Assembly: GCA_046048895.1 (NCBI GenBank) | Contig: JBJOFF010000006.1 | Span: 1 to 60,881 of the forward strand | Source: ZLKRG08 sp046048895 | GTDB lineage: Bacteria > Actinomycetota > Actinomycetes > Nanopelagicales > Nanopelagicaceae | Length of the DNA stretch: 60,881 nucleotides | Direction: 5' to 3' | Part shown: in pieces, positions 8,046-15,480 of the stretch | How positions within the stretch are numbered: position 1 is the stretch's first letter | Layout of the letters: every line of letters starts with the position of its first letter | Program-made: the position numbers and the translations under genes | The notes under the pieces: model-generated | What the model was told of the DNA's origin: nothing | What the model saw: the letters and a program-made list of their open reading frames with translations, nothing else | The model's database searches: none

Positions 8046-9835
8046 GCGGAATGATCAAGAACGAAGATGTCGCGTATCTGCGTGAAAACGTTCGAATTGA
8101 TGAAGTGGTCAATGATTACCTTCCACTTAAACAAGCTGGTGGAGATCAGAAGAAAGGCCTCTGTCCATTTCATGATGAAAAATCTCCGTCCTTTCATGTA
8201 ACTCTCTCTCGCGGATATTTTCACTGCTTTGGTTGTGGCAAAGGTGGAGATGTTATTAAGTTCTTGATGGATATCGAACATATCTCTTTTGTAGAAGCAA
8301 TTGAAAAATTAGCTGGTCGAGTTGGCTATCAACTTACCTACGAAGGCGGAAAGAGCGATTACAAACCTGGACTTAAGAGCCGTTTAATTGCAGCAAACGA
8401 AGCTGCGCAGAAGTTTTATGCCGAGCAGATCAATACTCCTAATGCACAAGTGGGGCGAGATTTTCTTTTAAATCGAGGATTCGATCGAGCAGCATGCGAA
8501 AGTTTTGGAGTTGGATATGCACCGGATGAATGGGATGCGCTAACCAAACATTTACGTGCGCAAGGTTTTACCGGTGAAGAGCTTGAAGTTGCTGGCCTTT
8601 CAAAAGAGGGCCAGAAAGGAATGATTGATCGATTTAGAAATCGATTAATTTGGCCAATTAGAAATATCACCGGAGAGGTAGTGGGCTTTGGCGCGCGCAA
8701 ATTATCTGAAGCTGATCAAGGTCCTAAATACTTAAATACCTCCGAGACTCCAATCTATAAAAAGAGCCAGGTGCTTTACGGATTGGATAAGGCTAAGAAA
8801 GAGATTGCGACTAAGCGCCAAGTGGTAGTTGTTGAGGGGTATACCGATGTAATGGCAGCTCATTTGGCCGGGGTAACTACTGCGGTTGCCACTTGCGGCA
8901 CCGCATTTGGCGATGATCACATCAAATTGCTACGCAACTTATTGATGGACGACGATGCATTTAGGGGCGAAGTCATCTTTACCTTTGATGGAGATGCTGC
9001 TGGCCAAAAAGCAGCGCTTCGTGCATATGAGGATGATCAGAAATTTGTTACTCAAACCTTTGTCGCAGTAGAAGCTAGTGGCATGGATCCTTGTGAATTA
9101 AGGCAGGCACACGGAGATGCAGCGCTTAGAGATTTAATTGCGAGTCGAATTCCATTATTTGAATTTGCCATTCGTACCGAATTAAAGAAACATGATTTGC
9201 AGACTGCCGAAGGGCGAGTTAATGCTTTGGCTAATACCGCACCAATGGTTGCAAATATTAAGAATAAGGCATTAAGACCTGAATATGTAAAACAATTAGC
9301 GCTTTGGCTGGGAATGGATATTGATCCAGTACTAAGTGCAGTAAATCAAATTTCAGGTAAAGGTGCTTACACAAAGAGCGAACCAGTAGTTGGCAATTGG
9401 AGACCTGATCCAAAAGAACCTACACTTATTTTGGAACGCGAAGTTTTGAAAGCCAAGCTCCAATTACCAAATTTAGTTTTGAGTTGGAGTGAATTACCCG
9501 CAAATGCGTTTTCACATCCGGCGTACCAAGCAATGAGAGGTGCGATTGAAGTTGGAGCAAAACTTGAAAATATCGAAAATGAAGAGTTGAAATCCCTTTT
9601 CACCGAATTATCCGTTGAACCGATTCGTGCGGATGGAGAAATCTCTGATCGCTATGTTGAATCCATAGTAGCCAGGCTGCATGAAGTAGCACTTTCAAGA
9701 ACAATTGCAGATGCAAAATCTAAGTTGCAACGAGTAAACCCAACTGATGCCGAATACGAAGGTTTATTTACCGAGTTAGTGTCGCTGGAATCTAAGCGCC
9801 GCACCTTACGCGAAAAGGCGTTAGGAACCATCTAA
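8042..9835 (+). CDS. dnaG: DNA primase
   Basis: Makes RNA primers at the replication fork. The N-terminal zinc finger has ligands Cys41-x2-His44 and Cys62-x2-Cys65 (CPFH, CFGC). The catalytic TOPRIM domain is seen in VVVVEGYTDVMAAH near residue 262 and FTFDGDAAGQKAA near residue 316. The C-terminal third, which binds DnaB helicase, is less conserved. The length of 597 residues is normal. The start at ATG 8042 overlaps the dgt stop; ATG 8051 (MIKNED) is an alternative only three codons later. The gene ends 54 nt before tRNA-Asn. Confidence 0.97.
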   Translation: MSGMIKNEDVAYLRENVRIDEVVNDYLPLKQAGGDQKKGLCPFHDEKSPSFHVTLSRGYFHCFGCGKGGDVIKFLMDIEHISFVEAIEKLAGRVGYQLTYEGGKSDYKPGLKSRLIAANEAAQKFYAEQINTPNAQVGRDFLLNRGFDRAACESFGVGYAPDEWDALTKHLRAQGFTGEELEVAGLSKEGQKGMIDRFRNRLIWPIRNITGEVVGFGARKLSEADQGPKYLNTSETPIYKKSQVLYGLDKAKKEIATKRQVVVVEGYTDVMAAHLAGVTTAVATCGTAFGDDHIKLLRNLLMDDDAFRGEVIFTFDGDAAGQKAALRAYEDDQKFVTQTFVAVEASGMDPCELRQAHGDAALRDLIASRIPLFEFAIRTELKKHDLQTAEGRVNALANTAPMVANIKNKALRPEYVKQLALWLGMDIDPVLSAVNQISGKGAYTKSEPVVGNWRPDPKEPTLILEREVLKAKLQLPNLVLSWSELPANAFSHPAYQAMRGAIEVGAKLENIENEELKSLFTELSVEPIRADGEISDRYVESIVARLHEVALSRTIADAKSKLQRVNPTDAEYEGLFTELVSLESKRRTLREKALGTI

Positions 9836-9846
9836 ATTTGCGGTTT

Positions 9847-9874
9847 TTGCCCCCGACTGACCTTGTTGTAGAGT
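9847..9874 (+). promoter_or_regulatory. probable promoter of tRNA-Asn
   Basis: TTGCCC (9847-9852), a 16-nt spacer and TAGAGT (9869-9874) preceded by TG. Initiation would fall near 9881, giving a 5' leader of about 9 nt before the mature tRNA. The TG-TAnAnT core also precedes the other two tRNA genes in the window. Confidence 0.45.
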
Positions 9875-9889
9875 TTGTCCTCGCAGTAT

Positions 9890-9961
9890 TCCCTGATAGC
9901 TCAATGGCAGAGCAGCCGGCTGTTAACCGGCAGGTTCTTGGTTCGAGTCCAAGTCAGGGAG
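9890..9961 (+). tRNA. tRNA-Asn (GTT)
   Basis: The acceptor stem TCCCTGA pairs with TCAGGGA (9954-9960) and the discriminator is G9961, as expected for Asn. The anticodon stem GCCGG/CCGGC closes the loop CTGTTAA with anticodon GTT. The T-loop GTTCGAGTC is present. CCA is not encoded: the next bases are C and then the GTG of the DoxX-Rieske gene, so only one nucleotide separates the tRNA from that start codon. Confidence 0.96.
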
Positions 9962-9962
9962 C

Positions 9963-10835
9963 GTGGCTTATCGCCCTAAATCAATTGTCGCCTCATGGCG
10001 CACACAAAGTCCTGCAACCAGATTACTTCGTGCTTGGCTTGGCATAACCTGGATCTACGGTGGCTGGGATAAAGCATCGGACCCAGGATTTTTAAATCCA
10101 GGAGGCGCAACTTATATTGGTGCGCAAATTCAAGCATTTGCAGAGATCTCTCCAATTGGAGATTTACTTCTAAAATCTTATGACCAAGCGGTATTACTTG
10201 GTTGGCTAACCATCCTGGGTGAGTTTGCAGTAGGAATTGCTACTTTACTTTTTATCGCACCAAGATTTGCAGCATTATTAGGTTTTTCAATTTCATTTGG
10301 TCTTTGGCTAACCGCAACATTTAATGTCCGTCCATACTTTTATGGAAGCGATACCGCTTATGCCGTGATGTGGTTGGCATATTTCTTAATTCTTCATTCA
10401 GGCAACAAGGGAGCAAGATTAGATATGAATCGCAGAGGCGTATTACGAATAGCATCAGTTGTTGGTCTCTCCGGTGGTTTTATTGGCCTCGGGAATCTAT
10501 TTCCTCGAAAAGTTCTTCCAATTGCAACTGCGGCAAATAAGCGAATAGTTGCGCTAGCAAAAGTTCCGGTCGGGGGGACATTTAAATTTACTTCGGCTTC
10601 CGGAAATCCAGCGCTTCTTTTCAGAACCAAGGCCGGAGTCTTTGCTTACGATTTAACCTGTACCCATCAAGGTTGCACAGTTGAATATGCGCCATCTCTT
10701 AAGCAACTTCGATGCGCTTGCCATGGGGCAGCTTTTGACCCGATGAGCTCTGCGAAGGTCATTGCCGGGCCAGCTCCAAGGCCGCTAGCTAAAATCAAAG
10801 TTAAAATTTCTGGTAAAAATATCGTCGAGGTTTAA
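9963..10835 (+). CDS. DoxX-like membrane domain fused to a Rieske [2Fe-2S] domain
   Basis: Two-part protein of 290 residues. Residues 20-145 form a four-helix DoxX-like membrane domain (LLRAWLGITWIYGGWDKASDP at its start). After a hydrophobic segment at about 158-178 comes a C-terminal Rieske domain whose cluster ligands are visible in CTHQGC and CACHGA (Cys-x-His and Cys-x2-His), with the second cysteine of each motif positioned for the usual disulfide. It probably moves electrons at the membrane, perhaps with quinone or thiosulfate as in DoxDA, but the substrate is unknown. GTG 9963 is the only plausible start, since the DoxX fold begins soon after, and it lies one nucleotide after tRNA-Asn with no room for a Shine-Dalgarno outside the tRNA. 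Confidence 0.82.
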   Translation: MAYRPKSIVASWRTQSPATRLLRAWLGITWIYGGWDKASDPGFLNPGGATYIGAQIQAFAEISPIGDLLLKSYDQAVLLGWLTILGEFAVGIATLLFIAPRFAALLGFSISFGLWLTATFNVRPYFYGSDTAYAVMWLAYFLILHSGNKGARLDMNRRGVLRIASVVGLSGGFIGLGNLFPRKVLPIATAANKRIVALAKVPVGGTFKFTSASGNPALLFRTKAGVFAYDLTCTHQGCTVEYAPSLKQLRCACHGAAFDPMSSAKVIAGPAPRPLAKIKVKISGKNIVEV

Positions 10836-10859
10836 CTTAATTCACAGGAATTTTTTAGA

Positions 10860-12002
10860 ATGACTTGGCATTCTCTAGATATGAAGATTTTTGATAGCTC
10901 ATTGGTCAAAGTAGGCGTTGGTTTTGCAGCAGGGGCGATTCTGGTCGGAGGCATCTCTAATGCGGCCCCAACAATCTCTCCAAATACCAAGGTCTGCGTA
11001 AATTCAAGTAATGACCTGTACTTGGCAAAAAATGGCGTCTGCGCAAGTAATCAGAGGCTGGTCTCAATCGGAGGCAATTCGATTGATGTATCGGCGATTT
11101 CAGCAGTTGCGGGCCCAAGTGTTACTTCGATTCAGGTAAGAACCATAAATGGCTCTGGCTCTGGATCTGGTTGGGTTTATAAATCAAATCTCGCTTCAAC
11201 TTGGATCGTTACCAATAGCCACGTAGTTGAAGAGGCCGCTCAATCTAGTGGTGGTTCAATTATTGTTGAGTTAAATAACGGAGACCAATACAGCGCATCG
11301 ATAGTTGGTCGAGATAGCAATTACGATTTAGCGGTAATTAAGATTTCCAAAGGAAACCTTCCAGAGTTATCTTTAGGCGACTCAACCAAAGTGGTAGTTG
11401 GTGATCCAGTAGTTGCAATTGGTTCGCCACTAGGTTTATCTTCAACTGTCACAAGCGGAATCATCTCGGCACTTAATCGTCCAGTAATTACTGGCAATTA
11501 TGGCGCTGAAAGTTATGTAAATGCGATTCAAACAGATGCCGCAATTAATCCAGGAAACTCTGGTGGCGCGCTATTAGATGGCAATGGCAGAATCATCGGG
11601 ATCAATTCTGCAATTGCAACGCTCTCTTCAAACGGTAGTGCATCAGGCTCAATTGGACTTGGTTTCTCAATTCCAATTTCCGAAGCCAAGCGCATTATTG
11701 ATGAATTAATTTCAACTGGAAAATCAACTCGTCCAGTACTTGGAATCTTCTTTGATACTTCCTACACCGGTATCGGAGCACGCATTGCTCGTCTAAGTAG
11801 CGGGGAAGGCGCAGAGAAAGCTGGAATCCCTGCGGGCTCAGTAATCAAATCAATCAACGGAACCAAGATTTCAGACCAAGTTGCGGCAATCGTGAAGATT
11901 AGATCTTTCGCTCCCGGCACCACTGTTAGCGTGACGGTCGAACTTCCAAGCGGCGGTAATAAGACTTTCAGCGTGAAACTGGGCTCTGCGCCGAGTAATT
12001 AA
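10860..12002 (+). CDS. HtrA/DegP-like trypsin-type serine protease with PDZ domain
   Basis: Exported or membrane-anchored serine protease of 380 residues, probably for envelope protein quality control. A hydrophobic N-terminal segment (residues 14-34) acts as signal or anchor. A short cysteine-containing region (CVNSSN, CASNQR) follows. The catalytic triad is His in TNSHVV, Asp in YDLAVIK and Ser in NPGNSGGALL. A C-terminal PDZ domain starts near residue 292 (RPVLGIFF) with AEKAGIPAGSVIKSING. ATG 10860 has AGGAA about 9 nt upstream; ATG 10881 is an alternative. It follows the DoxX-Rieske gene by 24 nt. Confidence 0.88.
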   Translation: MTWHSLDMKIFDSSLVKVGVGFAAGAILVGGISNAAPTISPNTKVCVNSSNDLYLAKNGVCASNQRLVSIGGNSIDVSAISAVAGPSVTSIQVRTINGSGSGSGWVYKSNLASTWIVTNSHVVEEAAQSSGGSIIVELNNGDQYSASIVGRDSNYDLAVIKISKGNLPELSLGDSTKVVVGDPVVAIGSPLGLSSTVTSGIISALNRPVITGNYGAESYVNAIQTDAAINPGNSGGALLDGNGRIIGINSAIATLSSNGSASGSIGLGFSIPISEAKRIIDELISTGKSTRPVLGIFFDTSYTGIGARIARLSSGEGAEKAGIPAGSVIKSINGTKISDQVAAIVKIRSFAPGTTVSVTVELPSGGNKTFSVKLGSAPSN

Positions 12003-12029
12003 GAGCATTTCCAGCTAGAAAACGATTAG

Positions 12030-12062
12030 TAACGCCATGAGTACAATTCACTCATGGCGTTA
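12030..12062. promoter_or_regulatory. 33-bp inverted repeat carrying the -10 and start codon of the ACT gene
   Basis: The arms at 12030-12042 and 12050-12062 are perfect 13-bp inverted repeats around a 7-nt centre. TACAAT (12042-12047) lies in it exactly 6 nt before ATG 12054, which is inside the right arm. If transcription starts at the ATG, the left arm is not in the mRNA and the palindrome would act as DNA, for example as an operator. Read through from the protease gene, it would instead form a hairpin hiding the ACT start. Confidence 0.6.
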
Positions 12063-12293
12063 TTTCGTTTACACATTACTCTTCCAGATCGTCCGGGCTC
12101 ATTAGGGGCAGTTGCCTCTGCCATTGGTTTTGCAGGCGGCGATATTCGTGGGCTGGTAGTGGTCAAGAGCGAAGACGGTAAAGGCTATGACGATATAACT
12201 GTCGCGGTACCGGGCAGTGATCCCACCGATTTAGTGCAAGTTTTAAGCGCTATTGGTGGCGTCGAAGTTATTTCAGTAATTCCAGTTGCTTAA
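12054..12293 (+). CDS. stand-alone ACT-domain protein
   Basis: Single ACT domain of 79 residues (LHITLPDRPGSLGAVASAIG, then GGDIRGLVVV), the fold that senses amino acids or related ligands, with no attached enzyme. The DRPG turn and the following glycines are where ACT domains bind ligands. The ligand and partner are unknown. The start codon lies inside a strong palindrome that also carries a -10-like TACAAT. Its stop codon overlaps the stop of the convergent galK (TTAA at 12290-12293). Confidence 0.8.
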   Translation: MALFRLHITLPDRPGSLGAVASAIGFAGGDIRGLVVVKSEDGKGYDDITVAVPGSDPTDLVQVLSAIGGVEVISVIPVA

Positions 12294-13399
12294 ATAATCT
12301 CAGCGCCTGCAGAAGGAAGAGATTCAAAAAATCTTGGTGCTTTAAAACCCTTCTCTGCAAATGCTCTCGTTACAGCGGCTTTGGTGTTTTCGATATCAGA
12401 GCGTTTAATTAACGCTATCGCGCTCCCACCAAATCCACCGCCAACCATTCTCGAGCCAAGCGCTCCCGCAGAGAGAGAAGCTGTTACCGCAACATCAAGT
12501 TCTGGGCAGGAGACGTTGTAATCATCCCTTAATGAAATATGCGATTGATTGATTAATTCACCAACTTTGGCAAAATCTTTATTTTCTAGAGCATCAACAC
12601 AGGTTAGGACTCGAGCAATTTCAGTTACCGCGTGACGAGCTCGGCGATATTCCGTTTCACTCAGTTTCGCTTTATTTTCTTCCAGTTCAGAAATGGTTAA
12701 TTCTCGCATTGTTTTTCCAAGTTTTGCTGCGGCGGATTCGCAGGCTGCTCGGCGTTCGGCATAACCACCATCAACCAACGAATGATGTGCTTGGGTATCT
12801 ATTATCAACAGCTCTAAATTGCTTGCAGCTAAATCCATCGGAACCAATTTAGTTGAGAGATCCCTGCAATCTAATAACAGCGCATGGCCGGCTTTACCCA
12901 TTAGTGAGATTGATTGGTCCATAATTCCACAAGGCACTCCTACGAAATCATTTTCGGCCTTTTGGGTTAATCGGGCTAGATCTTTTACATTGAGATTTAA
13001 TTGAAATAGCTCATTTAAAGCAGTTGCAACGCTGCACTCCAAAGCGGCAGAGGAAGAGAGCCCTGCACCTAATGGAACTTTGCCATCAACAAAAATATCC
13101 AAACCTACTTTTACATTTAGAGCCCAAATAACGCCTAGTGGATATCGCTCCCATTTGCCCTCTGCGCCAGGTTGAAGATTTTCAATCTGAGTCTCAAAGA
13201 TTGCAGTATTACGTTGTGCTGAAGCTAATCGAATTTTATTGTCGTTTCGTTTTCTCATGGCTACAGTGGTGCGATTAGAGATCGCAAAAGGCAGCACAAA
13301 GCCATCTGAATAATCAACATGTTCGCCGATTAGATTTACTCGACCAGGAGCTGCGGCAATTACATCTGGTTCGGCGCTAAATATTGATTGAAAAGTCAT
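12290..13399 (-). CDS. galK: galactokinase
   Basis: Phosphorylates galactose to galactose-1-phosphate in the Leloir pathway. The 369-residue GHMP kinase shows the galactokinase signature GRVNLIGEHVDYSDGFVLP near residues 18-37, the ATP-binding PLGAGLSSSAA near residue 108 and the C-terminal GGGFGGSAIALI. It is the last gene of the minus-strand operon galT-galE-galK, and its ATG overlaps the galE stop by 4 nt. All three Leloir genes are intact. Confidence 0.95.
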   Translation of the reverse strand: MTFQSIFSAEPDVIAAAPGRVNLIGEHVDYSDGFVLPFAISNRTTVAMRKRNDNKIRLASAQRNTAIFETQIENLQPGAEGKWERYPLGVIWALNVKVGLDIFVDGKVPLGAGLSSSAALECSVATALNELFQLNLNVKDLARLTQKAENDFVGVPCGIMDQSISLMGKAGHALLLDCRDLSTKLVPMDLAASNLELLIIDTQAHHSLVDGGYAERRAACESAAAKLGKTMRELTISELEENKAKLSETEYRRARHAVTEIARVLTCVDALENKDFAKVGELINQSHISLRDDYNVSCPELDVAVTASLSAGALGSRMVGGGFGGSAIALIKRSDIENTKAAVTRAFAEKGFKAPRFFESLPSAGAEII

Positions 13400-14337
13400 T
13401 GCATAGAGTTCCAGGTATCTAAAACCATTTGTTCGATACCTCTAGTTGGCTGCCACTTTAAATACTCTCTTGCTTTACTGATATCTGCAATTAGTACTGC
13501 AGGGTCACCAGCTCGTCTTTCACTTGCTACAGCCGGAATCTCTCTGCCGACAGCTTTTCTGGCGGCTGCAATTACCTCTTTAACAGAGTAGCCATCGCCT
13601 GAACCTAAATTGATAATTTCATGTTTGTTAGCAGGCAGGTTTTCCAGCGCTTTTATGTGCGCTTCTATTAAATCGATGACATGAATGTAATCGCGAATGC
13701 AGGTGCCATCTGCAGTTGGCCAATCGGTTCCGAAAATCTTAACCGGTGCGCTCTCAGTAGCTCGTAAAACATTTGGAATTAAATGAGTTTCAGGATTATG
13801 GCGCTCCGTGAGCCAGCCATGTTCAGCTTTGAGTGCGCCAGCCACATTGAAATATCGAAGCGAAATCGCTGAAAATCCAAATTCCGAAACCATACGATCT
13901 ATCTCTAGTTTTGTAGCGCCGTAAGGATTCTTTGGATCTGGGGCATCTGTTTCAGCTATCGGAACTCGCTTTGGTTCGCCGTAAGTTGCCGCAGTAGAGG
14001 AGAGCACAATCTTTGAAATTCCATGCGCTTTCATTTTTGTAAATAGCGCTTTAGAACCACCCACATTGACTTTCTGATACAGCTCAGGTTTCTCTACTGA
14101 TTCACCTACTAGAGATTTTGCAGCAAAGTGCATAACCGCATCACAGCCACTTAGCGCACTATCTAAATCTGAATCAGAGAGAAGTGTGCCTTGGGTGAAA
14201 TTAACACTTGAAGGTAGCGCATCAGCATGTCCAGTACTTAGATCATCTAAGACGTTAACCTGATAACCAGCTTTTAGAAGCATGGATACTGCGGTAGCGC
14301 CAATGTATCCCGCGCCGCCAGTTACTAAGATTTTCAA
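13396..14337 (-). CDS. galE: UDP-glucose 4-epimerase
   Basis: Interconverts UDP-galactose and UDP-glucose. The 313-residue extended short-chain dehydrogenase has the NAD site GGAGYIG (7-13), the catalytic serine/threonine region LSSTAATYGEP, and the catalytic YxxxK in YGATKLEID. RDYIHVIDLIEAH is a GalE-specific segment. It overlaps galT upstream and galK downstream by 4 nt each, so the three are translationally coupled. It may also supply UDP-galactose for surface glycans. Confidence 0.95.
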   Translation of the reverse strand: MKILVTGGAGYIGATAVSMLLKAGYQVNVLDDLSTGHADALPSSVNFTQGTLLSDSDLDSALSGCDAVMHFAAKSLVGESVEKPELYQKVNVGGSKALFTKMKAHGISKIVLSSTAATYGEPKRVPIAETDAPDPKNPYGATKLEIDRMVSEFGFSAISLRYFNVAGALKAEHGWLTERHNPETHLIPNVLRATESAPVKIFGTDWPTADGTCIRDYIHVIDLIEAHIKALENLPANKHEIINLGSGDGYSVKEVIAAARKAVGREIPAVASERRAGDPAVLIADISKAREYLKWQPTRGIEQMVLDTWNSMQ

Positions 14338-15434
14338 AGCTTGACCTCGCGTAATTGCGCAGCAGATTGTTCCGGAGTTACATCCATTATGAATGCGCCC
14401 ATGGCAGATTCTGAACCTGCCAAATATTTTAATTTTCCTGGAGCGCGTCGTACGGAGGTAATCTGCCAGTGAAGTCTCAGCAAGTCACGACCTTCTCGCA
14501 CTGGCGCTTGGTGCCATGCAGCGATATAAGCCATTGAAATTCCAAATACTCCATCTAGTCTTTTCATTACCTCTAGCGCTATGGCGGGATAGGTATCGCA
14601 CTGTGCTTGACTCAACTCGGTTAAATCAGCGACTGGAGTTAGCGGTGCTAAATGTATCTCAAAGGGATAGCGCGCGGCATAAGGAACATATGCAACCCAG
14701 TGTTCATTTTTCGCGACTATGCGTATCTGATCAGCCAGTTCACGTTTTAAAATTTCATCAAATAGCACCTTGCCGAACTCATCTTTGTAACGCTTTGCTG
14801 ATGCCAACATTTTTTCTATGCGTGGCGGCAGATATGAATAGGCATAAATCTGTCCATGCGGATGATGCAAAGTCACGCCAATCTCTTCACCACGATTTTC
14901 GAATGGTGCAATATGGCGAATATATGGCGCTTTAGAGAGTTCATCAGTGCGATCGCGCCAAGCTTCAAGGAGAGTACGCACTTGAGTTTCGGAAAGATCG
15001 CAGAATGATTGTCCGTGATCTGAATTAAAAACTATTACTTCACACTTTCCGATTGCTTTACCCATATCGGTTTCAGGGCCTGCATAATCAGGAAGCGAGT
15101 TATCACCAAGTGGTGGGCGAAGAGATGGCGACTTGTTATCAAAAACTACGACTTCGTATTCAGTTTCAGGAATTTCTGTTAACAGTTCGTTGCTTGTCGT
15201 GGGGCATAGCGGGCATAGCTCTTTTGGAGGTAGAAAAATTCGATTCTGTCGATGCGCAGAGATTGCTACCCATTCGTTTACAAGTGGATCAAATCGAAGT
15301 TCGCCAATACCTGGTTGTTCTTCTTTTGGTCTTTGATCAATCGCTTCACGTTTGGTTGGCTTGCTGTCGTAATAACGTATCGTGCGGCCATCGGCCATCT
15401 CGCGATCAGTTCGAATTACGCCGTTAAGTTCCAT
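14334..15434 (-). CDS. galT: galactose-1-phosphate uridylyltransferase
   Basis: Exchanges uridylyl between UDP-glucose and galactose-1-phosphate. The 366-residue HIT-superfamily enzyme has the active-site HPHGQ motif (in LHHPHGQIYAY, about residue 180), the first zinc-site cysteines CPLC near residue 72, and the later WHQAP and LHWQ histidines. ATG 15434 is preferred over an upstream TTG (15443) because the ATG is preceded at 8 nt by TAAGAT, a -10-like hexamer, and no Shine-Dalgarno exists. It is the first gene of galT-galE-galK. Confidence 0.93.
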   Translation of the reverse strand: MELNGVIRTDREMADGRTIRYYDSKPTKREAIDQRPKEEQPGIGELRFDPLVNEWVAISAHRQNRIFLPPKELCPLCPTTSNELLTEIPETEYEVVVFDNKSPSLRPPLGDNSLPDYAGPETDMGKAIGKCEVIVFNSDHGQSFCDLSETQVRTLLEAWRDRTDELSKAPYIRHIAPFENRGEEIGVTLHHPHGQIYAYSYLPPRIEKMLASAKRYKDEFGKVLFDEILKRELADQIRIVAKNEHWVAYVPYAARYPFEIHLAPLTPVADLTELSQAQCDTYPAIALEVMKRLDGVFGISMAYIAAWHQAPVREGRDLLRLHWQITSVRRAPGKLKYLAGSESAMGAFIMDVTPEQSAAQLREVKL

Positions 15435-15442
15435 AGGTTGCA

Positions 15443-15448
15443 ATCTTA
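15443..15448 (-). promoter_or_regulatory. -10 hexamer of the galTEK operon
   Basis: TAAGAT on the minus strand lies 8 nt before the galT ATG in the short gap after glpK. It suggests that galTEK can be transcribed separately from glpK. I see no convincing -35. Confidence 0.4.
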
Positions 15449-15460
15449 CTAGTTACGCTA

Positions 15461-15480
15461 CCTTTAATTACCTTTAATTA
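15461..15480. repeat. 10-bp tandem repeat, two copies
   Basis: CCTTTAATTA occurs twice in tandem, and the copy nearest glpK contains its stop codon (minus-strand TAA, 15478-15480). This is the same arrangement as the three-copy repeat at the ZIP gene end, with a different unit. Confidence 0.85.

Noticed and set aside
9838..10047. Short plus-strand frame across tRNA-Asn
   Set aside because: It translates through a clear tRNA and overlaps the better-supported DoxX-Rieske frame.
10836..10859. AATTC/GAATT followed by T-run as a terminator before the protease gene
   Set aside because: The stem is only 5 A/T-rich pairs and the same bases provide the AGGAA ribosome site.
14516..14935. 139-residue open frame antisense to galT
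   Set aside because: The galT motifs account for the sequence; the antisense product resembles no family.
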